Source of the DNA: Blastomyces gilchristii SLH14081
Lineage: Eukaryota > Ascomycota > Eurotiomycetes > Onygenales > Ajellomycetaceae
Reading direction: 5' to 3'
Assembly (NCBI RefSeq): GCF_000003855.2
Contig: NW_003101681.1
Location: 5,518,405-5,582,404, forward strand
Length of the DNA stretch: 64,000 bases
Positions 1 to 12,023 of this stretch are shown one piece after another. The position numbers were made by a program, and so were the translations under genes. Each line of letters begins with the position of its first letter. Positions within the stretch are counted from its first letter, which is position 1. The notes under the pieces are model-generated. The model did no database searches, was not told where the DNA came from, and was given only the letters and a program-made list of their open reading frames with translations.

Positions 1-334
1 TCTGCAGGGCGATGGGCGGAGATTGCGCGTTATTAGCTTAACTGCTACTGCCCGAGCAAAGGGTTATAGCAAAGGTATCGTTGCAATTCTCATCGTATCC
101 TGGTGGAAGTCACATGCTAATGAAAGTCATAGATGGTGGATATCTGAACAACCGAGGATCAAGAAAAGAGTTGGCGCTAGGGCGGCATAACATTGGAATC
201 TTTGTTCTAAGCTTTTCGCTCTGATTGAGCGTGTGAACAATGCCAACACAATAATCGGAAGTCAAAATGCGGGCTGGGAATTGTCAACAGAAGGACAAAG
301 CAATGGCCCCTGTCTAACTAAAAGAAAAACAAAT
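1..334. other. Intergenic / 3' flank of ERG20
   Basis: No gene is recognised. The stretch lies downstream of the minus-strand ERG20 stop codon and presumably holds its 3' UTR and terminator. I see no long open frame and no RNA gene. Confidence 0.6.
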
Positions 335-1473
335 CTATTTGTCACGCTTATAGATTTTGGCAAGGAAAGATTCGAAAACAGCCTTCTTCAGACCCTCTGA
401 TTCGTCAAGCTTCGCGATCATGCCCCGGATCTTGCCAACCTGTTCCTCCTCGAAGTCACGATAGACTTGCTGCAGGTTAAGCTCGTTGAAAACAATTTTA
501 ACCTTAGCCTCCATGGCCGCGTCCTTTCGACCATACGACTCGTCGAGAACTTTACGCTGCTCCGCAGAGCACCGCTTCAAGGCCTGGTTGACCACCCAGG
601 AGCACTTGTTATCCTGGATATCAGTGCCAATCTTGCCGATCTGCTCCGGTTTGCCGAACACGTCCAGATAATCGTCCTGGGCCTGGAAGTACTGGCCAAG
701 CGGGATAAGGATATCGTGCGCCTGGCGCAAATTGGACGGTGTTGCGAGCTGGAGGTAGTGTAGCGCAAGCACAACGGGCAGGTAGAAGCTATAGTACGCG
801 GTCTTGTAGATGACGATAAAGTTGAATTTATCCATACTGAAGTTGTTGAGGTCCACATTGTATTCAGGGGCGGTGAGCAGGTCGCAGAGCTGGCCCAGCT
901 CGGTTTGGAAGGTGACTTCGTGGAATAGTTCCAGGAAGTCAACGTATGCGGGGTGCGAGCGGAAGTGCTTCTTGAGGAGGACATAGATGGCGGCTTCGAG
1001 CATGAAAGCGTCGTTGATGGCGATCATGCCGACGTTTGGGCGGCGGTACCAGCATGGCTCACCGCGTCGGGTGATAGAGCTGTCCATCATATCGTCGGAA
1101 ACGAGGAAGAAGGCCTGGAGAAACTCTGTCATCCAGCCAAGGGTGCAGAGATGCTTGAATTGTTCATCGTTCAGGGGTTTTTCGAGCAGAGCGAGGCCAG
1201 TATCTGGAACGGAGAGGCCGCGATTCAGTTTCCCGCCAGGGGTATTCGCATTCATAGACTATTTTTTTTTAGTGTTGGGTAGAATGGTTAGTGAGCATTT
1301 CAAAGCTAGTAACATATAAGAAAAAGAAAAAAAAAAAGGGTCGAAATACAAACGTTTTCAAACCATTCCCGAGCAATAGAGGGAAGTCCATACTGGTTCG
1401 CATGGTCACTGATGTCCTTGACTAGGGAGGGAAAGACAGCCTCGAAGGCTGCACGGTCAGTTCGAGCGGCCAT
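335..1473 (-). CDS. ERG20: Farnesyl diphosphate synthase, two exons
   Basis: Condenses IPP with DMAPP and then GPP to make FPP for sterols, dolichol, ubiquinone and prenylation; cytosolic. Exon 1 is 1473-1354 (start [10 protein letters not shown]). The intron is 1353-1259 (donor GTTTGT, acceptor AATAG). Exon 2 is 1258-335. The splice restores [18 protein letters not shown], the conserved N-terminal block of fungal FPP synthases. The spliced protein is 347 residues, the usual length. First Asp-rich motif DDMMD is at 95-99 and the second, DDYLD, at 235-239; both are intact, and the bulky residues before the first motif (QAFFLVSDD) fit a C15 product. The start is the first ATG that keeps the conserved N-terminus; an in-frame ATG upstream would only add non-conserved residues. 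Divergent from CDC23 over about 520 bp. Confidence 0.96.
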
Positions 1474-1994
1474 GGAATTCGATATTATTGTTTCCCCGAG
1501 GAAGATATAGTGGTCACGACTCAGAATAAAAAATGAGGTGTCTAATTTGGAGATCAATGGCAGGTATTCATGGGTGGTGTTGGGGGGAGTCTTTCTTTGA
1601 TCTAGAAGTGATGTACCAGTTCAGCGGGGTGACTTTCGCGGGCTGTTTGCGCTGTTTGCACTTCAACAGCACGTGATATCAGGTATCTTCAAATGATGTA
1701 CTCCGTAAACAAACGATATTCAACTTGAAGGAGTATATTCAACAGCCAGGCAGCTGATCTGTAGCAGTGGCTTGCAAGTGGTATACTCCATGACGATGAT
1801 CCCATAATAATAAGTGGTGTCCTGGTCCTCTCCAGCTCAAAACTAACCCATAACTAGCCCTGAGCTCCCAACTGCGCGTCCTGCGCATGGAGGAGTCCCC
1901 GCATACAGGGCTTTCTAAACCGCGGCGTATGCCTATGGAGCTGTTTTCTGTTAACATCTATGAAACCTAGGATTAGGTGTAGCAAGGTTTAGCA
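1474..1994. promoter_or_regulatory. Divergent promoter ERG20 / CDC23
   Basis: A 521-bp gap between two divergent starts. It contains CACGTG at 1670-1675 (E-box, Cbf1/bHLH type) and TACTCCGTA at 1699-1707, a 9-mer that recurs in this window. The 72-codon minus-strand open frame at 1739-1957 resembles nothing and was not called. Assignment as promoter follows from gene orientation. Confidence 0.5.
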
Positions 1995-4303
1995 ATGGTA
2001 GCCAATATCAACTCTGATAGCTTGAGAGAGCTCCGGTACCGCCTTGAAGATGCCGCGATTAAATGCTCCGAGCGGTGTCTATACCAGTCCGCCAAATGGT
2101 ATGCTAGAATTCTCTACCTTAAATAACACCATAGTCGCTCATACTGATCTTTTTTTACCGCTTTAATTAGGGCTGCGGAGATGCTTGACTCCTTAGTTTC
2201 TTTCGAAGATATCGATGACGGCGCAGATACTGATCCCGACTCTCCAATGGAGATACCTCCTCTCTCACCACCCAACCCATTTCTACAAACACAAGACCCC
2301 GAGGAAGCCGCCTTGGAAGCTCGGGAGGCTAGCAAATATATCCTTGCTAAATCGTACTTCGACACACGGGAATACGACCGGTGTTCTGCAGTTTTTTTAC
2401 CCCCTTCGACCTCGGCCATCCCACTTGCTCCCGTCTCTGCAAACAAAAAATCCAAAGCCCCAGTTACCCCCCAAAAATCAAAGGGAAAATCTGCTTCTTT
2501 TGGAGGATCAACTAGCCATGCTACGCCTCAGAACCCCTTTCCACGATTAAGCCAAAAGTCACTGTTTTTGGCTCTGTACGCTAAGTATCTAGCCGGAGAG
2601 AAACGGAAGGACGAAGAAACGGAAATGGTCTTGGGCCCAGCAGATGGAGGCATGACCGTAAACAGAGAACTTTCTGGCTTGGCGCAACGTCTCGAGTCAT
2701 GGTTCTCAGATCGGAAGGCAAGGGGCTTGGAGGGACAAGGACAGGGCTGGCTGGAATACTTATATGGAGTTATCTTGCTGAAGGGGAAAAACGAGGAAGA
2801 GGCCAAAACGTGGCTGATTAGGAGCGTCCATTTATATCCCTTTCATTGGGGAGCCTGGCAAGAATTAAATGACCTCCTTGCCAATACCGAAGATGTAAGT
2901 GTGTCCTATTCTCCATTGATCACCATATCGACTGAAACTAACAATGGTTTTAACTCTAGTTGAAACGGATTGCTGACCAGCTCCCTCAAAATATAATGAC
3001 CCTTATATTCCACCTCTATTGTAGCCAGGAGCTTTATCAGGCTACGGAAGATACACACCACATGCTGACGGAGCTCGAGAATATATTCCCCAACAGCGCA
3101 TTCCTTAAAACCCAAAGAGCTCTGCTGTTTTATCACTCGAAAGGTACCAGCCCTGACATTCTTCCGTCTCATTATCCCTTTTTAACTCAACGTGTTCCGA
3201 CAGATTTCGAGGAAGCGTCTGACCTTTTCTCTCAACTCTTAATCACCAATCCTCACCGTCTTGACAGCCTCGATCATTACTCCAACATCCTTTATGTCAT
3301 GGGTGCGCGACCTCAACTTGCCTTCGTAGCCCAAATAGCGACTGCTACGGATAAATTTCGCCCAGAAACTTGCTGCGTGGTAGGCAACTATTACTCTCTC
3401 AAATCCGAACACGAAAAAGCGGTTATGTATTTCCGGCGCGCCCTAACGCTAGACCGCAACTTCTTGTCCGCCTGGACCCTAATGGGACACGAATATATCG
3501 AAATGAAAAACACTCATGCCGCTATCGAATCTTATCGACGCGCTGTCGACGTTAACCGAAAGGACTATCGCGCCTGGTACGGCCTCGGACAAGCGTACGA
3601 GGTTCTCGATATGGCATTCTACGCCTTATTCTACTACCATCGCGCTGCTGCTCTGCGCCCTTACGACCCCAAAATGTGGCAGGCCGTCGGCTCATGTTAT
3701 GCAAAAATGGGACGTACCGAACAGAGTATTCGAGCCCTTAAACGTGCTCTGGTTGCAGGATCATATTATGAAGCAGGCGGTGTTGGAGGTGTTGGCTCGT
3801 TTAATAGTGCGGGCTCAGCAAGCTCCCGGCATCCATCCCATGGGGGTGCTGCATCAAGTACAAAACGCTTCCTTGATCCGGATACATTACATCAAATTGC
3901 GACACTTTACGAACGTCTTGGTGACGAAGAGGAGGCAGCCGCATACATGGAACTTACCCTTCAGCAGGAAACGGGACAGGTGGATCCGGACGACGAGGCT
4001 GCTGATGACGACAATGACGATGACACCGATGGGGACGGTGGTGGAAGTAGAGCTGATGCACGTCGCGTTTCTTCGTTCACGCAGCGTTCTGGTGATGACG
4101 CGGATGATGAACCAACTGGTACGGGTGTCACTGCTACGACAAGTAAAGCGCGCTTATGGTTGGCACGCTACGCGCTGAAGCACGGCGACTTGGACCGGGC
4201 TGATTTATTGGCCGGTGAGCTTTGTCAGGATGGGATTGAGATTGAAGAAGCGAAGGCATTGATGAGGGATGTTAGGGCGAGGAGGGAGGGTGATGGGATT
4301 TAA
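1995..4303 (+). CDS. CDC23: APC/C TPR subunit CDC23/APC8
   Basis: Scaffold TPR subunit of the anaphase-promoting complex, the nuclear ubiquitin ligase that drives mitotic exit. Exons: 1995-2098, 2171-2894, 2960-3143, 3204-4303. Exon 1 encodes MVANINSDSLRELRYRLEDA and continues through CSERCLYQSAKW into AAEMLDSL, the conserved APC8 N-terminus. The intron at 3144-3203 is 60 nt with no stop, so it is easily missed. Removing it joins LLFYHSK to DFEEASDLF, the usual family sequence, and gives about 703 residues. Typical APC8 segments include DSLDHYSNILYVM and the TPR run at roughly 390-545 (for example AWTLMGHEYIEMKN, AWYGLGQAYEVLDM). A very acidic, probably disordered insert (DDEAADDDNDDDTDGDGGG) lies near the C-terminus before the last helical repeat. 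Single gene, no operon context. Confidence 0.94.
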
Positions 4304-4432
4304 ACAATTAATAATGCATACCCCTCCCGTGTATTTGTATAGTCCCATGGTTTACAACATGACGTTTTATTTTTTTCTTATTATTGTAGGTGTTACTCAA
4401 GGTTTATTTCCAAAAAGGGAGGAGGGGATGGT

Positions 4433-4472
<40 letters not shown>

Positions 4473-4831
4473 AGATACCATGGTGCGAAGCTATTTATTC
4501 CAGGGGTTCTGGAAACTCCAAACGAATCGCGAATGCGGCGTGAGTTATTTTTTTTTATTTTTTTTTATAGTATTATTAACTGCCATTACTATTAATTAAT
4601 TATAGGCGCCGCTATCTTGACCCAATGCCAATTAATGCGAAGATCGAAATAAATGTGAAACTGCACTGCTCATTATTAATTATTCATTAAACATCGCCCA
4701 TAGACGGATAAATTATAAGCGTCAGTATCACTCCCTGGCATCTCAGGGGAACGATCAAAGGTGAATGAATACCATGCCCTGGTAAGCTATACGGTGAACA
4801 CAACATTAAATAAAGCAAGCGTCCTTTTGAA
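4304..4831. other. Intergenic between convergent CDC23 and ligase; poly-T tract
   Basis: Shared 3' region of two convergent genes. It holds an uninterrupted T run of more than 30 nt at about 4434-4470 and further T-rich stretches near 4548-4568. Such tracts are common in fungal 3' regions. No gene seen. Confidence 0.6.
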
Positions 4832-7800
4832 CTATACCAACGATAATATCTCTCTCCAATCCCAACTGAGCTGAACATCAACGTCCATAGTTAGTAGCGA
4901 CGGAGAACCGTTAGCCATGGCTCTTCCAGCTCCGTCCTTCTCCCCGAAGTCCGCATCAGTACTTCTGAATTTCCTCCGCTTCCGTTTCCCCTTCCGTGGG
5001 CAAGCGGTAATACCATACCCCCACTTCAAACATCCCGCAAACAACCGCTTGCCCAGCCTCTCCCACCTTTCTTGAATGTTTTCGAGGTGACCTGTTTGGT
5101 TATTTTCAAAGAAGCCGTGCTGTAAAATTGCTTCGCAGCGGAGGAAAATTATTTTCCCCTTTTGTGATGGCATGCCGCTAGCCCGCTGAGTGGTGGCAAG
5201 TGCGTTGCCAATTCGAGCAATGTCAGATGCTGCTTGCGGCGTGTTGGCTGTATTGGATTCGACGAGGACAATACCACTACATTTGGGAAATGCTTGTGTC
5301 CTTCCCAGGCTACTGGAATGGAGCATGGGTGTATCTGGGAATTTAGCATTAAGCACTCTTTCCAGGAAGTCTGCAGTGGAGGGTGTCAAGAGCTGTTTGG
5401 TGTCAAGCGGAATAGAGTCGACTTGATCATGAGATACACCAGTTCCTAGCAGGATTGGTGTTTCGGAGAGAAATAATGGACATTCAGGAACAGAGGGGAT
5501 AGGTTTGCTGTCAAATATATCAGACCTCCCGACTGCGAGGTTGCTAACTTCCAAACTAACGGTCGGTTCAGGGGAACTTTGTTGTTCATGAGATGGATTT
5601 GGCCTGGACCCGTTCCGTTGTCTCAATTGAGAAAAATGATTCAACTTGTCTTCATCACGCTCTCCAAACGTCGTTGAACATTCTACTTCATTTTCAGGAA
5701 TGGAGGTGTCGTTTACGTCTTCACGGTCGTCGGTGTTTATATAGGTTGGCATTGGAGTGGGTTGGGATAAGTTGGTAAGGTCTGCTAGGTGCCGATTCGC
5801 TGAGTTATCCTGGGAGTGAGACATGGGAGTGTCTGCTGAGGTTTGGGTATTATCTAAGTGTATTGCGATACACGGTGATCGCGATTTCGTGATTTTGGGC
5901 CTTTTCTTGCTCACTGCTCTGGAACCCTTTTGGGAAGCATCAAGTTCATTCATAGCCAAAGGCCCCAAGGATGTATCAGACTGCTCATTGTCCATATCAT
6001 TGGGAGGGATAATCGAAGCCGGGGACAGAGACGAATGGTCCGATGAATCAATAATATAGCCTGACTTTCCATCTACCTCACCAAGTCGGTCCGCCAACCA
6101 GGCGACCTCCTGAGACAACTCATCTGTCGGGACTGAGTTTGCTGCTTCAGCCAACTCTTGCAGCTCTTTTAGTGTTGTAGCATCCTCCACATCCCGATCC
6201 ATATGGATTTTAAGGACACGCGGAAAGCGTAGTGTGAAATAGTTCACTCCTGCAGGCTTCTCAAAACCACTACCGACCATCTCAACCACAAAGGGGTTCT
6301 TGAAAAGCACTTGTACTTTGGGAAGTTGCACCTGATCTGTTTTTATGGTAAATGGAGCATCGTCATCATCTACATCACAGCTGCAAAACTGGCCGGATTG
6401 ATTAAGCGTTCGTATAAATTCAGTGTTCACATTGTGTCGATTGAGGAGGTCCACGACGCGAAATATCGGCCGCGCATCGTAGGGATTTTTTGAACTGCCA
6501 TCGCGGCATCCCACGAAGAATGATGTCCATTTAACACCTTTAATAGCCCGGAGATGAGCAGCTTCACGAGCGTCATATCTTGCTCCTATCAGGGCGAAAT
6601 CTGCGGTATCCCCTATCCCTGGAATATAGTCCTTTTTCATTTTAATCCAATGTCCTAAGCTAGAGTCCTCTTGCTGCCCAATATTGAAGTATGGTTCTTC
6701 GCTTGATTTTAGAACGAGTCCTTCCCAACGTTGCGATATGGCTGTGGCGAAAGAGTTTCTCAAGATCTCCTGACTGTTTGACAACGAGAAGTTGATATAC
6801 TCCTGTTCCGCAATCCCAGCACGCCCATCAATAGGGTGAGAAATTTTCCTCAGTAATTCCCTGCGTTCCTTATATGACTTTAGTAAACAAACTTGATCGT
6901 CCATCAATAATACATCAAAAAGCATGATATATAGATGCTCATAGAAATGTACCCTAGTCCTTTATTAGCTATGGCACGAAATAAAATTCTTTCCAAGATC
7001 ATATACATACGGCGAGTCATTTTCAGTACCAATGAATGAACCAGATCTCTTGACATGCTTCCGAAGCTTATGAAAGGGCAACAGTTTTGATTCCCTGTCA
7101 CTCCAGACAAGAAGTTCTCCTTCTAAAATGCAGTTCTTAGATATTTTGCAGCCGGACTTTCCAATTCTTAAGCACTCATTCACAGTAGAATGAATACCGC
7201 TTCTGTCTGCAGTTGAGTCTTTCCCACTTTTCGAAAAGATCCGTATACAGCCCGAGTCTTTGGAAAGGTCAATATGTATCTGACAGTACTCTCCATCATA
7301 TTTCCGTTCGACGCTCATTGTGCGTTTCCCTACCATCTTGCAGCAATGTTTAATGCTCCTGGCTTTATAAAACATTGCCCTTCCAACTTTCACTCCAATG
7401 GTAAGAGATATATGAGAAGACGCGAAAGAAGCCAGAAGTTTAGCATAGGTAGGATCTGGACGCCAAGGAAATCTTTTGATCGGATCACGGCTCAGCAAGT
7501 CCACGGCTGCTCTCAATGAATCCTGTAATAGAAGTAGATCGGGAAGGAGGAAATGAAAACTCCGAAGGACCAAACGAGCCGGCAGGGTTAAAGGGCTGAG
7601 ATCTTTCAAAATGATCCTAGTAAACCACTTCGCATCGCGGCTTGTTAGGCGTCGTAAAATTGGTCCAAGTGCCTCATCCACGCTGGTAGCACTTCGCTGT
7701 CTCCTCACGTCTGGGCTAGAGAACCGACATCTCGACGCAATATCACTCAAGACAGCATCGACTTCTTCAACAGTTACTCCAGATTCCTCGGGGTTGTTGT

Positions 7801-8161
7801 TCTCCGCTTGCGTCATCACATTTTCGACACACTGGCCTAGGTCACCGTTCCCGCATATTTTGTATGAATCCAGTGCTAGCCTTCGCGAAGTCCCAAGGAG
7901 AAGACACCTGCCAATGACCTTAACGAGGGATGGCTCCTTTAATCCAAATACTCTCTCCGGCCGCCTTTCTGGTAACAAACATGACAGAAGAGCAAGGCGG
8001 TCAGTCTCTCCTCCATGGATTTGTTTCCCGTGCTGGTTAAACCAGTTGATAATGGTTGAAACGTCGGGATTTCTAACCCTCGACCCCGTTGATGCCTTTA
8101 AAGTGAGGTTCGTTTCGAGGCTCGTAAAGAGGTCGCACACGTAGGAAAATTTAAACCCCAT
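4832..8161 (-). CDS. ATP-dependent DNA ligase, Lig4-like, without BRCT domains
   Basis: Seals DNA nicks through a lysyl-AMP intermediate; nuclear. Exon 1 is 8161-7011, the intron 7010-6954 (donor GTATGT, acceptor CTAG), exon 2 6953-4832, giving 1090 residues. The N-terminal helical domain is at about 1-250. Motif I is ERKYDGEY with nucleophile K287; motif III-like EGELLVW is near 347; motif IV is EGLVLK; motif V is WIKMKKDY. The OB-fold follows, ending near FPRVLKIHMDRD. Splicing joins NDSP to VHFYEHLYIMLFDVLLMDD. After the OB-fold comes a long low-complexity tail (about 400 residues, with a basic KGKRKRRKF stretch) instead of the tandem BRCT domains of canonical DNL4. I think it is the second, fungal-specific Lig4-like ligase seen in Eurotiomycetes rather than DNL4 itself; the exact orthologue is uncertain. 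Confidence 0.85.
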
Positions 8162-8712
8162 AACACAACAGTAAATGGCTATCGCATATCTTGATAGTCG
8201 AGCCGGACACTACCACAAAGCACACATGTTGCAGTAAGCTGAGGTGGAGGCCGCATCAGACCTCATGGAAGATATCAGCAATCCCGTTTAAAAGGAACCA
8301 GAGAGAACAATCAGAGAGAACATATATGTGCTACAAGGGCAATATAAATATTAGGCTGGACAAATGAAGCGTGATATTATCGAGGGCTCAAAGTCCCGCT
8401 ACTACAGAAAGGGGCGCGCGAACACGAAAGATTCCCCAAGTCACATGATAGAGAGCTCTACCCTACCATGGTTTAAGAGTACTACGGAGTAAATCAAGAG
8501 CAAATTATTCGCCGCTAAAAAGCGCCAGAGCCCAAGAATTCGCTGTAGGGAACAGCCATTTCAGATATGAAGTGGGAACGGCATTCGTACGTGGCCAGCG
8601 CCCATAGGTTTAGCAGCAAATCCATTCTAAACGCCTAACTGTACTCCGTGGTGACCCAGCATTTCTAACCGCCAATAGTTGTTTAATAAAATACATAGAT
8701 GGAAAGCTTCCG
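8162..8712. other. Intergenic: ligase promoter / SF3A3 3' region
   Basis: Lies between two minus-strand genes, so it should hold the ligase promoter and the SF3A3 3' UTR. It contains TACGGAGTA at 8483-8491. No gene seen. Confidence 0.55.
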
Positions 8713-10355
8713 TTACAAGATACCTTGCTTCTGAAGACTGTTTTTATACATCGTTAGCACATTGTCAAGTACACAGAGAAGAGCAGGCGGTATACGTACT
8801 CGAGATAAATTCGCTCCGGCATCACATTGCCTTCAGCATCTTCCATCTGCACCACGTTTTCTCGAGACTCCTTCTCCTTCTTCCTATCCTGTTCAAGTTT
8901 CTCCCATAGTCTCAGCGCTTCCTCGATTTTGGTGATCTCTCGGAACAAGCTAGTTTGTTGTGTGATCCCAAGACACCTTAACCCGTAAATATGCCTCGCC
9001 TCTGAAAAGTGCTTGTCGAAAGCGCGTCGTCCCATATAGACGAAGTTCCCGCAAATTTCACACGGCAGCTCCACCCCCAAGCCGTGCAGCTTGTAGAGCC
9101 AGTAGGGAATCGGTTTTCCATCCCAAGCCAGTGGCAGCTTAAGTGGGTTGTATATCCTCTCCTCATTATCGCTGTCGGAATCAGAATCTCCGTGACGGAT
9201 TCCAGGCGGCTCTGCGGTCTCCGCAAACAGAGCATCGAGCTCCATTTGTCGCTCTCTCTCCGTCATTCCTTGCTTCCGCTCCACATTGACGCGCGTGGCT
9301 TTCCTCTCTTCCTTCAAGGTTGTGGCCAACGACCGAACACGGTGTTCTCTTTCTGCGATCGCACGCTCCTTCAAGCGACGGACTGCAGCCTCGCCGCCTG
9401 TTCGCGGTGTGGTGCCGTTGGGGGTAGTCCCAGCAGACTTACGAGTCTCTGCGGCGCGAATGTGTTTCTTCCCTGTGAGATGATTTTTGTATACGTTTTC
9501 GTTCTTGAATTCTCTCTCGCAATCTGCACACCAAATCCCTTCGCCTGTTCCTTCAGTTTTAGGGACGGAGGAGCTTTCCGTTGTGGTCGCTTCGTCCTCC
9601 CACCCAGGAACCTTGCCTTCTTTCCATAACCTTTCAAACTCTTCGTCATAACCATTAAAAAGCTTATCAAGATGTTCCAAAGGCTTAACTCGTTTTATAA
9701 AGCTCTCTAAGTACGCAGCAAGATCACCGACGTATTGGAAATACTTGTCCGTGAGCTTACCGTTTCGCTTGATGGGTAGCTGGGGTTGTGTGAACGCGTC
9801 GAATAGATCAAGGTACTGTAGGTATGTGAGCCGTTTCACACCCGGCAGATTTAGGTAGTCCTCATGGAGTTTAGTGAGGTCGAAAAACTGGCCATACGAT
9901 TCTTCTCCGGTAAACATATTTTCCACTTCCATTCCAAATCCTTCACTCTCACCGGGGTGCCTCCTCTTGTACGCTCGCTCGAGATTCTCGACATGCTCAT
10001 TAGGGTATCGACGGTGAAAATCTTTTATTTCGTCTAAGCGTTTGTAGAATTCATCGAAGGGTTCACCGGTTGAGATGGCCTGTACCTCCTTTGCTCTCAG
10101 ACCTTCCGCATCTCTGTAAATATCCAGGAGCCTTTCCGATTGTTGCTGGATACGATTAAGAAAGCCTGCAATCTGATGGTCTCGGTTTAACCGGTCTCTA
10201 ATCTGCAGTGAGTTAGTTAAAATAGCTGCGCGAAATGAGGAACGGAGGGCAGAGGGCATGCATACATTACGCGGCTCATCTGCTACCCGATCACTAATCC
10301 CCTGCTCAAGTCTCTCTAGATCTTCGTGAATAAATCGCTGATCTTCTATCAACAT
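8713..10355 (-). CDS. PRP9: Splicing factor SF3a subunit 3 (SF3A3/Prp9)
   Basis: Component of the U2 snRNP SF3a complex that helps position U2 on the branch site; nuclear. Exon 1 is 10355-8800, the intron 8799-8738 (donor GTACGT, acceptor AACAG), and exon 2 is only 25 nt (8737-8713), coding the end of the conserved C-terminus DLQKQGIL. The protein is 526 residues, normal for the family. The N-terminus MLIEDQRFIHEDLERLEQGI is the family signature. A U1/matrin-type zinc finger is at C276, C279, H292, H298. The C-terminal finger is at C432, C435, H449, H455, in LPCEICGNFVYMGRRAFDKH. Between them is a charged coiled-coil-like stretch. Without the micro-exon a reader would run into an unrelated tail ending at 8754. 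It is head to head with FAL1, another RNA-processing gene. Confidence 0.95.
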
Positions 10356-10638
10356 TCTTGCGATGGTTCGGCTGTATCTTTACTTCCCGTGTTGGTCTCT
10401 AAAAATGTATACGTTCCCGCGCAAACGGGTAATTGCGATTGTATATGTATGCTTCGACGTCAAGGATGGCAAAAAGCAGCTGTTGATCACGTGATCCATC
10501 AAACAAAGCAAACACACAACTCTATTCGGCCCTGCAAGTTTTGCACACCAATCCAAACGGCATCAAACGGAAAATCATTGACCATTTGTGTATATTATTC
10601 CAACTCGCCGATCTAGCCCAAATACTTAATTACTCATT
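10356..10638. promoter_or_regulatory. Bidirectional promoter SF3A3 / FAL1 with perfect 12-bp palindrome
   Basis: Only 283 bp separate the two start codons. GATCACGTGATC at 10485-10496 is a perfect 12-bp palindrome with a TCACGTGA core, a strong match to bHLH/Cbf1-type sites; GACGTCA lies just upstream near 10456. Function in co-expression of the two RNA-processing genes is inference. Confidence 0.55.
10485..10496. promoter_or_regulatory. Palindromic E-box GATCACGTGATC
   Basis: Seen directly: a perfect inverted repeat centred on CACGTG, near the middle of the divergent promoter. The CACGTG core is the established bHLH/Cbf1 binding site; use here is inferred. Confidence 0.5.
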
Positions 10639-12023
10639 ATGGCGGACGGAATTGATAGAACGGCGGAGGGTACGTATTTCCACCCATGTTTCTTTTTCAG
10701 CTCCGCGCTAACAGCTGCGACAGAGAGGATGGAGTTCACGACCTCAAAAGAGGTGACTGTCGCGCCAACCTTTGAGGACATGCACTTGAAGGAAAACCTC
10801 TTGCGGGGTATCTATGCATACGGATACGAATCGCCATCAGCCGTACAGTCTCGCGCAATCGTCCAAATCTGCAAGGGCCGCGATACCATCGCGCAGGCAC
10901 AGTCAGGCACCGGTAAAACTGCGACATTCTCAATCAGCATTCTACAAGTTATCGATACAGTTCTGAGGGAAACTCAAGGTTAGTTCATTTCTTCCTCGCT
11001 GTTTAGCCCTTTTTTAATAGGTTTGTATATGTATATAGCTCTTGTCTTATCGCCAACGCGAGAGCTTGCAACCCAAATTCAGTCCGTGGTTATGGCCCTG
11101 GGTGACTACATGAATGTACAATGCCACGCGTGTATCGGTGGCACCAACGTTGGTGAGGATATACGGAAGCTGGATCATGGTCAGCATGTGGTTTCGGGTA
11201 CCCCCGGCCGTGTTGCTGATATGATCCGCCGTCGCCACCTCCGCACACGTCATATCAAAATGCTAGTACTTGACGAAGCCGACGAACTCCTCAACCGCGG
11301 ATTCCGTGAACAGATCTATGATGTTTACCGTTACCTTCCTCCTGCCACGCAAGTTGTGGTCGTTTCCGCAACCCTCCCCTACGACGTTCTTGACATGACC
11401 ACCAAATTCATGACTGACCCAGTGCGTATTCTGGTAAAGCGTGACGAGTTGACACTAGAAGGACTCAAACAATACTTCATTGCGGTGGAGAAAGAAGAAT
11501 GGAAATTTGATACCCTTTGCGACCTCTACGATACCCTTACGATCACCCAGGCCGTTATTTTCTGCAACACGCGACGCAAGGTAGACTGGCTTACGGATAA
11601 AATGCGTGAAGCCAACTTTACCGTCTCCAGTATGCATGGCGAAATGCCCCAAAAGGAACGTGATAGTATTATGCAGGACTTCCGACAAGGAAACTCCCGT
11701 GTTCTTATCTCCACGGACGTCTGGGCTCGTGGTATCGATGTGCAGCAGGTGTCTCTAGTCATCAATTATGACCTCCCTAGCAATCGTGAGAACTACATCC
11801 ACAGAATTGGTCGAAGTGGCCGCTTCGGACGGAAGGGTGTTGCTATCAACTTCGTCACCAGTGAGGACGTCAGAATCCTAAGAGATATCGAATTGTACTA
11901 CTCTACCCAGATCGATGAGATGCCAATGAATGGTACGTCTTTTTGCCTCTTTTTGCGCGCCGATGTTGCATTTCCCCCCCCTGTGACTAACATGCTTCAA
12001 TAGTTGCCGACCTTCTCACGTAA
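10639..12023 (+). CDS. FAL1: DEAD-box RNA helicase eIF4A-III / FAL1
   Basis: ATP-dependent RNA helicase; in filamentous fungi it is the eIF4A-III of the exon-junction complex and works in pre-rRNA processing; nuclear/nucleolar. Exons: 10639-10669 (31 nt), 10724-10978, 11039-11932, 12004-12023 (20 nt). The protein is 399 residues, exactly the usual length. Motif [11 protein letters not shown] is at 67-76; PTRELA follows at about 101; TPGR is next; DEAD is at 174-177 (VLDEADELL); SAT at 205-207; then ARGIDVQQV (V) and HRIGRSGR (VI). The ending MPMNVADLLT is conserved and is made only by splicing in the 20-nt last exon. [18 protein letters not shown] and the DVWARGIDV wording separate it from translation factor eIF4A. 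The first intron carries a GCTAAC branch point 15 nt before its acceptor. Confidence 0.97.

Noticed and set aside
1739..1957. 72-codon minus-strand open frame
   Set aside because: Lies in the divergent ERG20/CDC23 promoter, no family resemblance.
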